From the NCBI GenBank assembly GCA_016718805.1, contig JADKCP010000005.1, positions 106,308-170,307 on the forward strand: a stretch of 64,000 bases of DNA. The letters are read 5' to 3'. This document shows positions 1 to 8,875 of this stretch, in pieces. A model generated the notes under the pieces. That model was not told the DNA's origin and searched no databases. It worked only from the letters and a program-made list of their open reading frames with translations. Position 1 is the stretch's first letter. Each line of letters opens with the position of its first letter. Origin of the DNA: Bacteroidota bacterium (GTDB taxonomy: Bacteria; Bacteroidota; Bacteroidia; UBA4408). A program made the position numbers and the translations under genes.

Positions 1-1
1 A

Positions 2-949
<948 letters not shown>

Positions 950-970
950 ACAGTAAATCCCTTAAATAGT

Positions 971-1020
971 AAACTGATGTGCTTCGTGATTTTTTGCGAA
1001 GCACATCAGTTTTATTTTTT
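971..1020 (+). terminator. Rho-independent terminator after katG
   Basis: A perfect 16-bp stem (971-986 with 997-1012), a 10-nt loop and a T-rich tail to 1020 lie 21 bp after the katG stop codon. It is the clearest intrinsic terminator I saw in the window. Confidence 0.88.
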
Positions 1021-1117
1021 TAACAAGAATAATTTTTTGACCTAGTTAAAGAATTGAATATTTACAACCCAACTTCTTAAGGATTTTGGGAAGCTAATAA
1101 TTCAAAATATATAAGCG

Positions 1118-2470
1118 ATGAAAATTAAAATCCTATTTCTTGTTTGTGGTACTTTACTTTTTTCAACTCCACTATTTTCTGAAGTTACCACCAAAGAAAT
1201 TACACAAAAAATTGATTCACTTTTAGCAGAAGCTACTAAAATGGGATTGTTTTCAGGGCATCTGCTTATGTCCCACAATGGTGAAAAAATTTATTACCGG
1301 CAAGAGGGATATGCAGATTGGAATACAAAACGAAAAATGGATGAGAACACCTTGTTCAATATAGGTTCATTAAACAAACAGTTTACTGAAGAAATCATAC
1401 ATCAATTGGTGAATGAAAAAAAATTGGAGTATTCAGATCCACTAAGCAAACACTGCAAATTTTTTCCGGATAAAATTGGGAATCAAATAACCATCCAATT
1501 GCTTCTTGATATGAAATCAGGTTTAGGCGATTATTTGCGACATCCACAATTTGCTGAATTACAAAAAAAGGAATTCAGTTTAACTGAACTAATTGATTTA
1601 ATTAAAACTGAGCCCTTGCTTTTTGAACCGGGGACACACCGTGAATATTCCAATTCGGGCTATGCTGTATTAGGCGCTGTTATTGAAAAAGTAACACAAT
1701 TAAGTTTTGAGAAAAATATTGAAGAGCGAATAGTAAAACCCTTAGGATTAAAAAAGTTAATTTATTCAAAATCTGAAAAGTCAAAAGAACTTAATCGAGC
1801 ATTTGGAACAGAAATAGACTTTGATGGAAATAAACTTAGTATGGATGATATTTCTAACAGCACTCCTGCAGGTGGCATCTATACAACGCTAGATAATTTA
1901 TTTCAATTTGTTGAAGCTAAACGAAAGGCCCTATTACCTTCTGCTAAAATTTACAAAAGTGGCAGCATAGCAGGTGGAACACCACTTTGGAATAGCACCA
2001 TTAACTTTGATGTTGAAAGCGATTACTCCTTTGTTGTTATTGCGAATACAGGTTCTATTGCCGATGAATTAACTTTCCGAATTAATGCTATACTGAAAAA
2101 CAAGCCCTTTCCTCCTTTAAATTATCCTATTAAAAATGTGTTGTATAATTTACTGAGAAGTGAAGGAAGTGAATATGTAAAGTTAAATGCAACTAAACTA
2201 GCCGAGCAAGCCGGTTTGCCATTTGATGAACGATTTTTTAATTACTTCGGTTACCAATTTATTGAGGCCAAAAAAATTGAATATGCCATACAGTTGTTTA
2301 AAATTAACGTTGAACTGTTTCCTACCATACCCAATACCTACGATAGTTTAGCAGAAGCCTATATGCTATCAGGTGATAAAAAATCTGCTTTAAACTTTTA
2401 CAAGGAGGAATTAAAATTGCAGCCCAACAATGAGCAATTAAAAAAGCGGATTGGCGAATTGGAAAAATAA
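1118..2470 (+). CDS. Secreted serine hydrolase (beta-lactamase/PBP4-like) with C-terminal TPR
   Basis: A 450-residue protein with a signal peptide (about 1-21) and a class C beta-lactamase/DD-peptidase-type serine hydrolase domain. The SxxK motif is S84-L-N-K87 in NIGSLNKQFT, and the Y-x-N motif is Y177-S-N179 in REYSNSGY. The third motif, usually H-x-G or K-T-G, is not obvious: the corresponding stretch reads SGSIAGGTPLW. Residues about 390-450 form tetratricopeptide helices (YDSLAEAYMLSGDKKSALNFY). Members of this family act in the periplasm on peptidoglycan-like or ester substrates, and the substrate cannot be read from sequence. It stands alone between katG and the dlt-like operon with its own upstream gap. 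Confidence 0.85.
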   Translation: MKIKILFLVCGTLLFSTPLFSEVTTKEITQKIDSLLAEATKMGLFSGHLLMSHNGEKIYYRQEGYADWNTKRKMDENTLFNIGSLNKQFTEEIIHQLVNEKKLEYSDPLSKHCKFFPDKIGNQITIQLLLDMKSGLGDYLRHPQFAELQKKEFSLTELIDLIKTEPLLFEPGTHREYSNSGYAVLGAVIEKVTQLSFEKNIEERIVKPLGLKKLIYSKSEKSKELNRAFGTEIDFDGNKLSMDDISNSTPAGGIYTTLDNLFQFVEAKRKALLPSAKIYKSGSIAGGTPLWNSTINFDVESDYSFVVIANTGSIADELTFRINAILKNKPFPPLNYPIKNVLYNLLRSEGSEYVKLNATKLAEQAGLPFDERFFNYFGYQFIEAKKIEYAIQLFKINVELFPTIPNTYDSLAEAYMLSGDKKSALNFYKEELKLQPNNEQLKKRIGELEK

Positions 2471-2540
2471 AAAAAATGATTCCTACTTATTGCTTCTGTT
2501 GACTGATTCGTAGTTAGATACTTATTTTGCTATCGTTTAC

Positions 2541-2573
2541 TTGTAAAGTACTACTCAAGTAAATTTAACTTTG
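2541..2573 (+). promoter_or_regulatory. Putative Bacteroidota promoter of the dlt-like operon
   Basis: TTG (2541-2543), 22 nt, then TAACTTTG (2566-2573), matching the Bacteroidota TTG / TAnnTTTG pattern. It lies about 110 bp before dltC and is the only good match in the gap after the serine hydrolase. This is a motif prediction only. Confidence 0.4.
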
Positions 2574-2683
2574 AGTTTTTTACTAACTTTACCCTGCCTC
2601 TCGATAAATCCTAAATCATCTTTAGAATTATCAACGGCACTATAATTTTCAAGAAAAAGCTTATAGCGTTTTACACTTAACTA

Positions 2684-2911
2684 ATGGATGAATTAGTATC
2701 GTTTATTCAGGCTGAAATTGCAGCCATTGCGTTTATAAAAGTTTCTCCTTCCGAATCTTTACTTAAGTCAAAATTGCTTGATTCAATAGCCATTGTTGAT
2801 TTATTAGTAAGTATTGAGGAAAAAACAGGAAAAAAAATTCCACAACATTTAATCACTGAAGACAATTTCGACAGCATCGATAAAATTATTAGCATTGTTG
2901 GAAGTATATAA
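2684..2911 (+). CDS. dltC: D-alanyl carrier protein-like acyl carrier protein (DltC-like)
   Basis: A 75-residue acyl carrier protein, close to the DltC length of about 78. The phosphopantetheine attachment serine is Ser34 in LLKSKLLDSIAIVDLL, the D-S-hydrophobic motif at the start of helix 2. In Dlt systems this protein is loaded by DltA with an aminoacyl thioester, which DltB takes across the membrane. It is the first gene of a five-gene operon and lies 6 bp before dltD. Calling it DltC rather than a generic ACP rests on the neighbouring dltD, dltX, dltB and dltA homologues. Confidence 0.85.
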   Translation: MDELVSFIQAEIAAIAFIKVSPSESLLKSKLLDSIAIVDLLVSIEEKTGKKIPQHLITEDNFDSIDKIISIVGSI

Positions 2912-2917
2912 ACAACT

Positions 2918-4105
2918 ATGAAAAAGCTATTGCTCTTTTGTATAATCCCTTTTGCAATAGCTTTATTATTCACTTTTCAACTTACTGTCAATCCAAGTTT
3001 CTCCAATTTATTTTTTTCGGATGTATCAACTGCTGATTTGAATGAAACTAAACTTCGCTATATCGAGAATTTTAGTTTACATCCCGAAAGTGAAGCTGCT
3101 TTTTTAAGTAATGAGCAAGGAAAAGCAACCATTTATTTATTGGGCTCTTCGGAGTTAGCCACTAATACTACAGCAGTTCCCTATAATTTTATTCCATCCA
3201 ATTTTAACACACAGGTTACTGCCATTGGCCATGCGGGAAATCAATGTTTATCGATTTATGCGCAATTGTTGGCGAATAGCTATCGACTTAATAATGCACC
3301 AATAGTTATTATCTTATCACCCGGTTGGTTTGAATCGAAAGCTGCAAAAGGTACAAGCTCTGCCCTGTTCTTAGAATTTAATTCGGAACATTTTTTACAT
3401 AAAACTACAAATGCCAAGGTGGAGGATGAATTTAAGACCTACCTCAATGCTCGGATTGCATCTATGTATCCGGAGTTTAGCTCTCCCCATCTTCAACTGA
3501 AGCGAATGTATTTCGAACATCAAAGTTCAAAAAGTATCCTGCATGCTTTATTCTTTAAGCCTTTGTTATTTATCACCCATCAATTCATCAATCTTAATAA
3601 ATCTAATCCTGCTGTTGCAACTACTAAAAGTATTGATGAGGAAGCTATATCAATCCATCCCATCGACTGGGATAGTTTATTTCAAACAAGTAAACAAGAA
3701 GTTGAAAAGGCTGTTACAAACAATGAATTGGGAATTGCTAATGATTACTACAACGAATTTATTCATGGTAAAAATGGTAAAATTCAACCGGTTGAAGCTA
3801 GTTTAAATCAAGAATTACAAGATTGCAAAATGCTGATAAAGCTGCTTAAGTCACAACATGCACGTGCATCCTTTATTATTTCACCTTTAAATGCTTTATA
3901 CTATAAAAACTGTAACGCGCTTTCACCGGTTGTTTCAGATCTTGAAAATGAACTAGCTGCTGCAAATTTTCCTTATTTAAATTTATTTGAAGGGGATGCT
4001 AAAAAGTATGATAAAGCGCTATTACACGATGTTATGCACTTTTCGGATTACGGCTGGTATAAGGTTGATAAATTTATAATTGATACTTATTCAATAACAA
4101 AGTAA
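2918..4105 (+). CDS. dltD: DltD-like O-acyl transfer hydrolase
   Basis: A 395-residue protein with one N-terminal membrane anchor (about 5-22) and an extracytoplasmic SGNH-like DltD domain. The nucleophile motif is G76-S-S78-E-L, the block IGHAGNQCLSIYAQ follows, and the C-terminal catalytic pair is D371-x-x-H374 in HDVMHFSDYGW. All catalytic residues expected of DltD are present. In Gram-positive bacteria DltD moves D-alanine to lipoteichoic acid after transfer through DltB and DltX. The acceptor in a Gram-negative Bacteroidota cell is unknown. The stop is one base before the dltX start, so translation is probably coupled. Confidence 0.9.
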   Translation: MKKLLLFCIIPFAIALLFTFQLTVNPSFSNLFFSDVSTADLNETKLRYIENFSLHPESEAAFLSNEQGKATIYLLGSSELATNTTAVPYNFIPSNFNTQVTAIGHAGNQCLSIYAQLLANSYRLNNAPIVIILSPGWFESKAAKGTSSALFLEFNSEHFLHKTTNAKVEDEFKTYLNARIASMYPEFSSPHLQLKRMYFEHQSSKSILHALFFKPLLFITHQFINLNKSNPAVATTKSIDEEAISIHPIDWDSLFQTSKQEVEKAVTNNELGIANDYYNEFIHGKNGKIQPVEASLNQELQDCKMLIKLLKSQHARASFIISPLNALYYKNCNALSPVVSDLENELAAANFPYLNLFEGDAKKYDKALLHDVMHFSDYGWYKVDKFIIDTYSITK

Positions 4106-4106
4106 C

Positions 4107-4250
4107 ATGAAAAACGGCTTGCATTTTATTTTACGAACACTGCTCTATGTAAGTATGGGTATTGCTTTGTTTTACTTGTATTCGCCACAGAATAAACATC
4201 CCGAAAATAAGACTCGCTCAGCCATTCAGTTCGTATATCAACAATTTTAA
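4107..4250 (+). CDS. dltX: DltX-like membrane microprotein
   Basis: A 47-residue ORF that fills the gap between dltD and dltB exactly: its ATG is one base after the dltD stop, and its TAA ends at 4250, one base before the dltB ATG. It has a short charged N-terminus, one hydrophobic helix (about 8-26) and a C-terminus ending FVYQQF. DltX microproteins end in F-x-Y-x-x-F at the extreme C-terminus, and the tyrosine is reported to carry the acyl group between DltB and DltD. Here the motif is F42-V-Y44-Q-Q-F47. Length, topology, terminal motif and position all agree. It is easily missed by annotation because of its size. Confidence 0.85.
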   Translation: MKNGLHFILRTLLYVSMGIALFYLYSPQNKHPENKTRSAIQFVYQQF

Positions 4251-4251
4251 C

Positions 4252-5415
4252 ATGCTGCCATTTAGCTCTTACGAATTCTTTATTTTGATGGCGCTCTACA
4301 TAGGCCTCATTGTGCTGTGTAAGCAAATTGTTGCTGCGCGCTTTTATTCAGTCGTGTTAGCAGTGCTTAATTTAGGATACCTATTATTCGTTTATCCAGA
4401 GCCATTACATTTTTTATTACTCATTCTATTTTCTTACCTGATTACTTATTTGTTAAGCGATTTACTGAAAGTAGCAAACAAGCTGATAGGAATTGTGGTA
4501 TTATTGCTTCCCATGCTGCTGGTAAAGTTCGATATACGAATCGCTACTTATCCTTTTGTACTAAACAACTTGCTTTCGTTTGCCGGATTATCCTATGCCA
4601 GTTTCAGAATTATGGGCTATTACATGGATAAAGCCCCTGATGAAAAAATGAGTGATGCCCTCACTTATTTCAATTTTTTAGCCTTCACTCCTACTCTATT
4701 AATTGGACCAATAGATAAATTTTCCCGATTCAAAAATTCACTAGAAAAGGGCTTTTCAAGTATTAACTCCACAAATTTCATCGCAGGTTGGGATGCTTTG
4801 ATGAAGGGAATTGCGTTTAAATACATTTTTGCCGAACTCGTTCAACGCTACTGTCTATCGGTGGTCGACAAAGAATCGAGCGAATTGTTACCCATGTTAA
4901 TTACCATGTATGGCTACTATGTATATTTATTTTTTGATTTTGCCGGTTACTCCTTATTGGCACTTGGAATAGGAAAAATGATGGGCATGGAAGTACCTGT
5001 AAATTTCACCAATCCTTTTGTTGCCATGAATCCGCAAGACTTTTGGCGAAGGTTTCACATCAGTTTGGGCGATTGGTTAAGGACCTATTTTTTTACTCCC
5101 TTGTACATGTTTTTTACACGAAAAAAGGGCTTAAAAAAATATCCGCTCTTCCGACAAAACATATCCTTGGTGTTAACCTTTTTATTAATGGGCTGCTGGA
5201 ATGGGTTTAAGTTCAACTTTATTTTGAGCGGACTTTTGTTTGGGCTATTTTCTGCGATACACAATACTTATGTTGTGCAATGTAAAAAGAAAGGTAAAGA
5301 CGTAATATTCGGAAATTTAAATACTACCGCTGTGCGCATTATTAGTATTGTTATTACCTTTAACCTGGTTGCTTTTGCGCTGTATATATTTAGTGGATAT
5401 TGTCCATTCATTTAA
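4252..5415 (+). CDS. dltB: DltB-like MBOAT acyltransferase with altered active-site histidine
   Basis: A polytopic membrane protein of 387 residues from ATG 4252. That start gives the usual DltB N-terminus (MLPFSSYEFFIL). An in-frame ATG at 4162 would overlap dltX almost completely and is unlikely. The MBOAT block FWRRFHISLGDWLR with His269 is intact. The second block, normally G-x-W-H-G with the supposed catalytic histidine, reads G-C-W-Asn317-G, and the histidine normally found in the following GLYHG motif is also absent (SGLLFGL). DltB channels the carrier-bound acyl group across the inner membrane. With Asn at this position the mechanism or substrate may differ, or a nearby His (His332) may compensate. 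Confidence 0.88.
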   Translation: MLPFSSYEFFILMALYIGLIVLCKQIVAARFYSVVLAVLNLGYLLFVYPEPLHFLLLILFSYLITYLLSDLLKVANKLIGIVVLLLPMLLVKFDIRIATYPFVLNNLLSFAGLSYASFRIMGYYMDKAPDEKMSDALTYFNFLAFTPTLLIGPIDKFSRFKNSLEKGFSSINSTNFIAGWDALMKGIAFKYIFAELVQRYCLSVVDKESSELLPMLITMYGYYVYLFFDFAGYSLLALGIGKMMGMEVPVNFTNPFVAMNPQDFWRRFHISLGDWLRTYFFTPLYMFFTRKKGLKKYPLFRQNISLVLTFLLMGCWNGFKFNFILSGLLFGLFSAIHNTYVVQCKKKGKDVIFGNLNTTAVRIISIVITFNLVAFALYIFSGYCPFI

Positions 5416-5495
5416 GGATTGATATTTTTGATTGATCAATGTTTGCAGTGGTAAAAAACAAAAAATTGACGGGTTTATAAATCAGCATTTCCATC

Positions 5496-7007
5496 ATGTA
5501 TTACGATTTTACACAAAATATATTTGCCGACACCACAGTAAATCGCACTAAAATTGCGGTTGCAGGAAGCGATACCGATATTAGTTGGGAGCATTTGCAA
5601 CAGCGTTGTTTGCAATTGGTGGATACGCTTAAAAAACTCCAAATTCCACAAGGTCATCCTGTATTGATATTTGGCCATAAAGAATCGTATTTCCCACTTG
5701 CCATGCTGGCTTGTATGCATGCTAAAATTCCATACATCCCAATGGATAAAATTTATCCGCTTGAGCGAATTAAAAAAATTGCTGAGAGTACTCGTTCACA
5801 AGTTTTAATAAACTGTACAACTACCAAGCTTGATTTGGAATTGGCTTATACCATTCAATCAGATGGAACATTTTTACAAAATTACAGCCCCAATTTTAAT
5901 GAGGCAATTTATGGCGATAGGAATGATCCCTTAAGTTACATTATGTTTACCTCGGGTTCTACCGGCGAGCCCAAGGGTGTGCAAATAACCCGAAATGCTG
6001 TGCTTGCATACATTAATTGGTCGACACGAGATTTTGGATTTAGCGAAAAGGATGTTTTTTTAAATCAGGCTCCTTTTACTTTCGATGTTTCTCTTTCGGA
6101 TGTATTGCTGAGTTTCGCTTTAGGTGGAAGTTTGGTGCTTAGTTCAACTGAACTAATTTCGAACCAAGTCTTGTTTCTCGAAAGACTTAAAAAATATGCA
6201 TGTACAGTATGGACTTCTACTCCTTCATTTGCCTACTTATTTTTACGTAACCAATTATTTAACTTTAGTGAATTGCCTGCATTGCATACTTTTTTATTTA
6301 TTGGAGAAGAGCTTCCCAACAGAACTGCAGCTAGTTTAAAAAAACAATTTACCGGAGCTAGAGTAGTAAATGCTTATGGTCCAACAGAAGCAACAATTAT
6401 AACTACCTTTATTGATATAACAGAATCAATTATTGAAAAATATGCCTCACTTCCAATAGGATTTGCAATGCCGGGGAGCGAATTGTTGATTAAAAAAATT
6501 GAACCGGATGCTAAGGAGGGCGAATTAATAATTGTTGGAGATCATGTTTCTACCGGCTATTTTAAGCGAGAGGATCTGAACAAGGAAAAATTTTATGTAC
6601 ACGAAGGTAAGCGTGCATTTAAAACCGGCGACCTTGCGTATTTTGCAGAAGGAATGTTCTTCTTTTTAGGGCGTAACGACGATCAAATAAAATTCAATGG
6701 ATATAGAATTGAACTAAGCGAAATTTCTGCGGTTATTTGCAAACATCAAGCTGTAAAAGACTCGGTAACTGTAGCGCTCAAACGAAACAATGAAGTAAAA
6801 AAAATTATCAGCTTTATTATAGCTAAGCCTGATGCGAATGAATCGATACTTGCAACTGAACTGAAGCAAAATTTAGCACTTACTTTACCTTATTACATGA
6901 TTCCGGGAGACCTGTGTTTTGTTGAAGAATTTCCTTACAGCTTAAGTCATAAAATTGACAAGAATAAATTAATTGAAAACTATTTAAGAGAGAAGCTTTC
7001 TAGCTGA
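5496..7007 (+). CDS. dltA: DltA-like amino acid adenylation enzyme
   Basis: A 503-residue ANL-superfamily adenylation enzyme, the expected DltA length. Visible motifs are the P-loop YIMFTSGSTGEPKG, NAYGPTEATI, GDLAYFAEG and the C-terminal lysine loop SHKIDKNKL. It should activate an amino acid with ATP and load it on the carrier protein at 2684. The aspartate that binds the substrate amino group in DltA is kept (FTFDVS). The position of the enantiomer-selecting cysteine of Bacillus cereus DltA (FLFCGE in the family) is Ile269 here (FLFIGEE). D-alanine is therefore likely but not certain. It is the last gene of the operon, 80 bp after dltB. Confidence 0.88.
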   Translation: MYYDFTQNIFADTTVNRTKIAVAGSDTDISWEHLQQRCLQLVDTLKKLQIPQGHPVLIFGHKESYFPLAMLACMHAKIPYIPMDKIYPLERIKKIAESTRSQVLINCTTTKLDLELAYTIQSDGTFLQNYSPNFNEAIYGDRNDPLSYIMFTSGSTGEPKGVQITRNAVLAYINWSTRDFGFSEKDVFLNQAPFTFDVSLSDVLLSFALGGSLVLSSTELISNQVLFLERLKKYACTVWTSTPSFAYLFLRNQLFNFSELPALHTFLFIGEELPNRTAASLKKQFTGARVVNAYGPTEATIITTFIDITESIIEKYASLPIGFAMPGSELLIKKIEPDAKEGELIIVGDHVSTGYFKREDLNKEKFYVHEGKRAFKTGDLAYFAEGMFFFLGRNDDQIKFNGYRIELSEISAVICKHQAVKDSVTVALKRNNEVKKIISFIIAKPDANESILATELKQNLALTLPYYMIPGDLCFVEEFPYSLSHKIDKNKLIENYLREKLSS

Positions 7008-7075
7008 TAAAGATCAGTGCACAATGTGCTGTAAAGAGAAGTATTTTGCTTAAATTTGACTGAAAGATATATTCC

Positions 7076-7273
7076 ATGAGCTCTAACAACAAATTACTCT
7101 TTGGCTTTATTGCCGGTGCTGCAGCAGGGATACTTGCTGCCACTTTACTATCGAAGGAAGATAGAGATAAAATTGCAGCGAAATTAAAAGATAAAGCCAG
7201 TAAATTCAGAGATAAGATTGCTTCCGAGTTAGGCGATACTTCGAATCAGGACAGCTCAGAAAAATCAAGTTAA
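7076..7273 (+). CDS. YtxH domain-containing small membrane protein
   Basis: 65 residues: an N-terminal glycine/alanine-rich membrane helix (LLFGFIAGAAAGILAATLL) followed by a charged lysine-rich amphipathic tail. This is the YtxH-type layout common in Bacteroidota stress-associated clusters. Function is unknown. The stop is 2 bp before the next gene, so it forms a unit with the holin-family gene and the third small gene. Confidence 0.75.
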   Translation: MSSNNKLLFGFIAGAAAGILAATLLSKEDRDKIAAKLKDKASKFRDKIASELGDTSNQDSSEKSS

Positions 7274-7275
7274 CT

Positions 7276-7647
7276 ATGTCGGAAGAATATAAAAATGAGT
7301 ATGAAAAATTGTGGGAGGAATGGCTTCCACGATTAAAAGATTATTCAAACAACCGACTCGAACTCTTAAAGTTAACGCTGGTTGAAGCAATTGCGAAAAT
7401 GACTGCGGCAGCTACTGCCAACTTGCTATTATTTCTGAGTTTTTTCGCTTTTTTCGTATTCATTAGTTTGGGTTTAGCCTTATACATCGGTCATGTATTA
7501 GGAGCATATTACCTTGGATTTATACTTATTGCAGGATTTTATCTTTTACTGTTCCTAGTCATTTTAGTGTTCCGAAAAAGTATGATTGAAAAGCCCATCA
7601 TAAATCAAACAATTAAAAAAATTCTGGAAGATGAGCACGAAAACTAA
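7276..7647 (+). CDS. Phage holin family (DUF1469-like) membrane protein
   Basis: 123 residues with a charged N-terminal helix, two strong membrane helices (about 50-72 and 77-100) and a charged C-terminus. This matches the phage-holin-like/DUF1469 family often found next to YtxH genes in Bacteroidota. Despite the family name there is no phage context here. It overlaps the next gene by 17 bp, indicating translational coupling. Confidence 0.7.
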   Translation: MSEEYKNEYEKLWEEWLPRLKDYSNNRLELLKLTLVEAIAKMTAAATANLLLFLSFFAFFVFISLGLALYIGHVLGAYYLGFILIAGFYLLLFLVILVFRKSMIEKPIINQTIKKILEDEHEN

Positions 7648-7960
7648 AATTACCAATTACCAATCACTGTTGCTCGAAAAGCAGCGTTTAAGCTTACTGT
7701 GCGCATCGCAAGAAAAAGACATGGCTGCTAATTTTGGTCAATTAAAAAAAACACTTAACCCTAGCAGTTTAATGCGAGAAGCAATACTGGAAATAATTCC
7801 CAGAGAAATTCGTGAAAATAAAATCATTTCATTTTTCCTATCCTTTCTAAAAAGCGATGCTGCTGAAGGAGATGAAAACAAGGATATTTTTTCCTTTGCA
7901 AAAACTACTGTTCTAACTGCCGCATTAAAATATCTGGACAAATTTTTATCAAAAAATTAG
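7631..7960 (+). CDS. Conserved small protein of unknown function
   Basis: 109 residues, mostly soluble and basic, starting inside the end of the holin-family gene. I do not recognise a domain. Bacteroidota YtxH/holin-family pairs are often followed by a small coupled gene of this size, which suggests one envelope-associated unit. The start ATG (7631) is supported by the 17-bp overlap. Confidence 0.55.
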   Translation: MSTKTKITNYQSLLLEKQRLSLLCASQEKDMAANFGQLKKTLNPSSLMREAILEIIPREIRENKIISFFLSFLKSDAAEGDENKDIFSFAKTTVLTAALKYLDKFLSKN

Positions 7961-8378
7961 CCGATTGTTTCGTTTTAATTGAAGCGAGCATAGTAGCAAT
8001 TTTTTATCTTAAGTTAGGAAATACAATAAGTCTTTACTCTAACTTGTTTACCTTTTTAAATCTTATCTAAAGAAGCTAATTCTATTTAAATACTAGTTTA
8101 TAAATTGTGATGTTGGAGTAAATTTCATAAAATTTCAAACTTAATTTCTCTGCTACTATTTACAATTTTCAGCTAGATTTTGTGGTATTACACCTTTGCA
8201 TATTTCCAAATTTATCAAGAAGAAAAGTTTTCTAGTTGTAACTCTCTTACTTGTTAAGAAAGTGGAAATTGTATTGTTGTGTTCTTGAAAATTAGGAAAG
8301 AACTATTTTGGGAATAGAGAAGTTTAACGAAGCAATTCGCTTTCTTTGATTGTAAAAAAAACAATTTTGATGAAAGCT
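7961..8378. other. Intergenic stretch, no gene seen
   Basis: About 420 bp with no plausible coding frame on either strand and no obvious repeat. It lies 3' of a truncated Doc-like toxin gene read from the minus strand, so it may contain decayed remains of that gene, but I could not recognise any. Confidence 0.4.
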
Positions 8379-8498
8379 TTATGCAATTATTTTATTCATT
8401 ACAGCTTTATACAATGAACGGAAATCCATGTTTTGATATCCTCGAAATTTTTCAATTAGAAACTCATGAATTGCTAAAACCTCTTTGAGATTAATCAT
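8379..8498 (-). pseudogene. Truncated Doc (death-on-curing) toxin remnant
   Basis: A 39-codon minus-strand frame starting at ATG 8498, which overlaps the antitoxin stop (ATGA). It encodes MINLKEVLAIHEFLIEKFRG and then runs into a stop at 8379-8381. The N-terminus resembles the first helix of Doc/Fic toxins (L-x-E-V-L-x-I-H-x-x-L-I-E-x-F-G-G). The catalytic HPFxxGNKR region is missing, so any toxin would be inactive. The antitoxin-toxin order and start/stop overlap support this reading. The assignment rests on about 25 residues. Confidence 0.45.
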
Positions 8499-8683
8499 TC
8501 AGCTAGCTTTTGAAGTAATTCCTTGTCTTCAAGTAAAATTTGTCTCAAGTTATTAGTCAGCTGAACGCTGTCGGAATCTGTATGTATAATACTTTTAAGA
8601 TAATCCAAAACAGATTGCAAGACATTTTCAGGAACATTGTCCAATACTTTATGAATTTCTGTTTTAATTTCGGATGTGCTCAT
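8495..8683 (-). CDS. Probable antitoxin of a Doc-type toxin-antitoxin pair
   Basis: 62 residues, helical and acidic, containing EIHKVLDNVPENVLQSVLDY and ending NLRQILLEDKELLQKLAE. Small proteins of this type commonly precede Doc-family toxins in Bacteroidota. Its stop overlaps the start of the truncated Doc-like frame downstream. It has no recognisable DNA-binding domain. If the toxin is dead, this is an orphan antitoxin, which could still neutralise related toxins. Confidence 0.55.
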   Translation of the reverse strand: MSTSEIKTEIHKVLDNVPENVLQSVLDYLKSIIHTDSDSVQLTNNLRQILLEDKELLQKLAE

Positions 8684-8875
8684 TGCTATTTACTTAGGTC
8701 TTCAAATTTACAAAAATTCCAAATTGGAATACTAAAAATAATCACTTCGATTGGGTTTTTAATCCTGCTTTTACCAGCATTAAAAGGTTAAAAATTGAAA
8801 AAACTCTTTTCAAAATATTCCTATTTTCTATTTCATTCAGATAATGTAAGTTTGTATCTAACAAAATAGATAAAC

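Noticed and set aside
4162..4251. Upstream start of dltB at 4162
   Set aside because: It would overlap the dltX frame by 89 bp and add residues unlike DltB. ATG 4252 gives the family N-terminus and one-base spacing to dltX.
7276..7647. Prophage based on the holin-family protein
   Set aside because: No other phage genes nearby. This family is common in Bacteroidota chromosomes beside YtxH genes.
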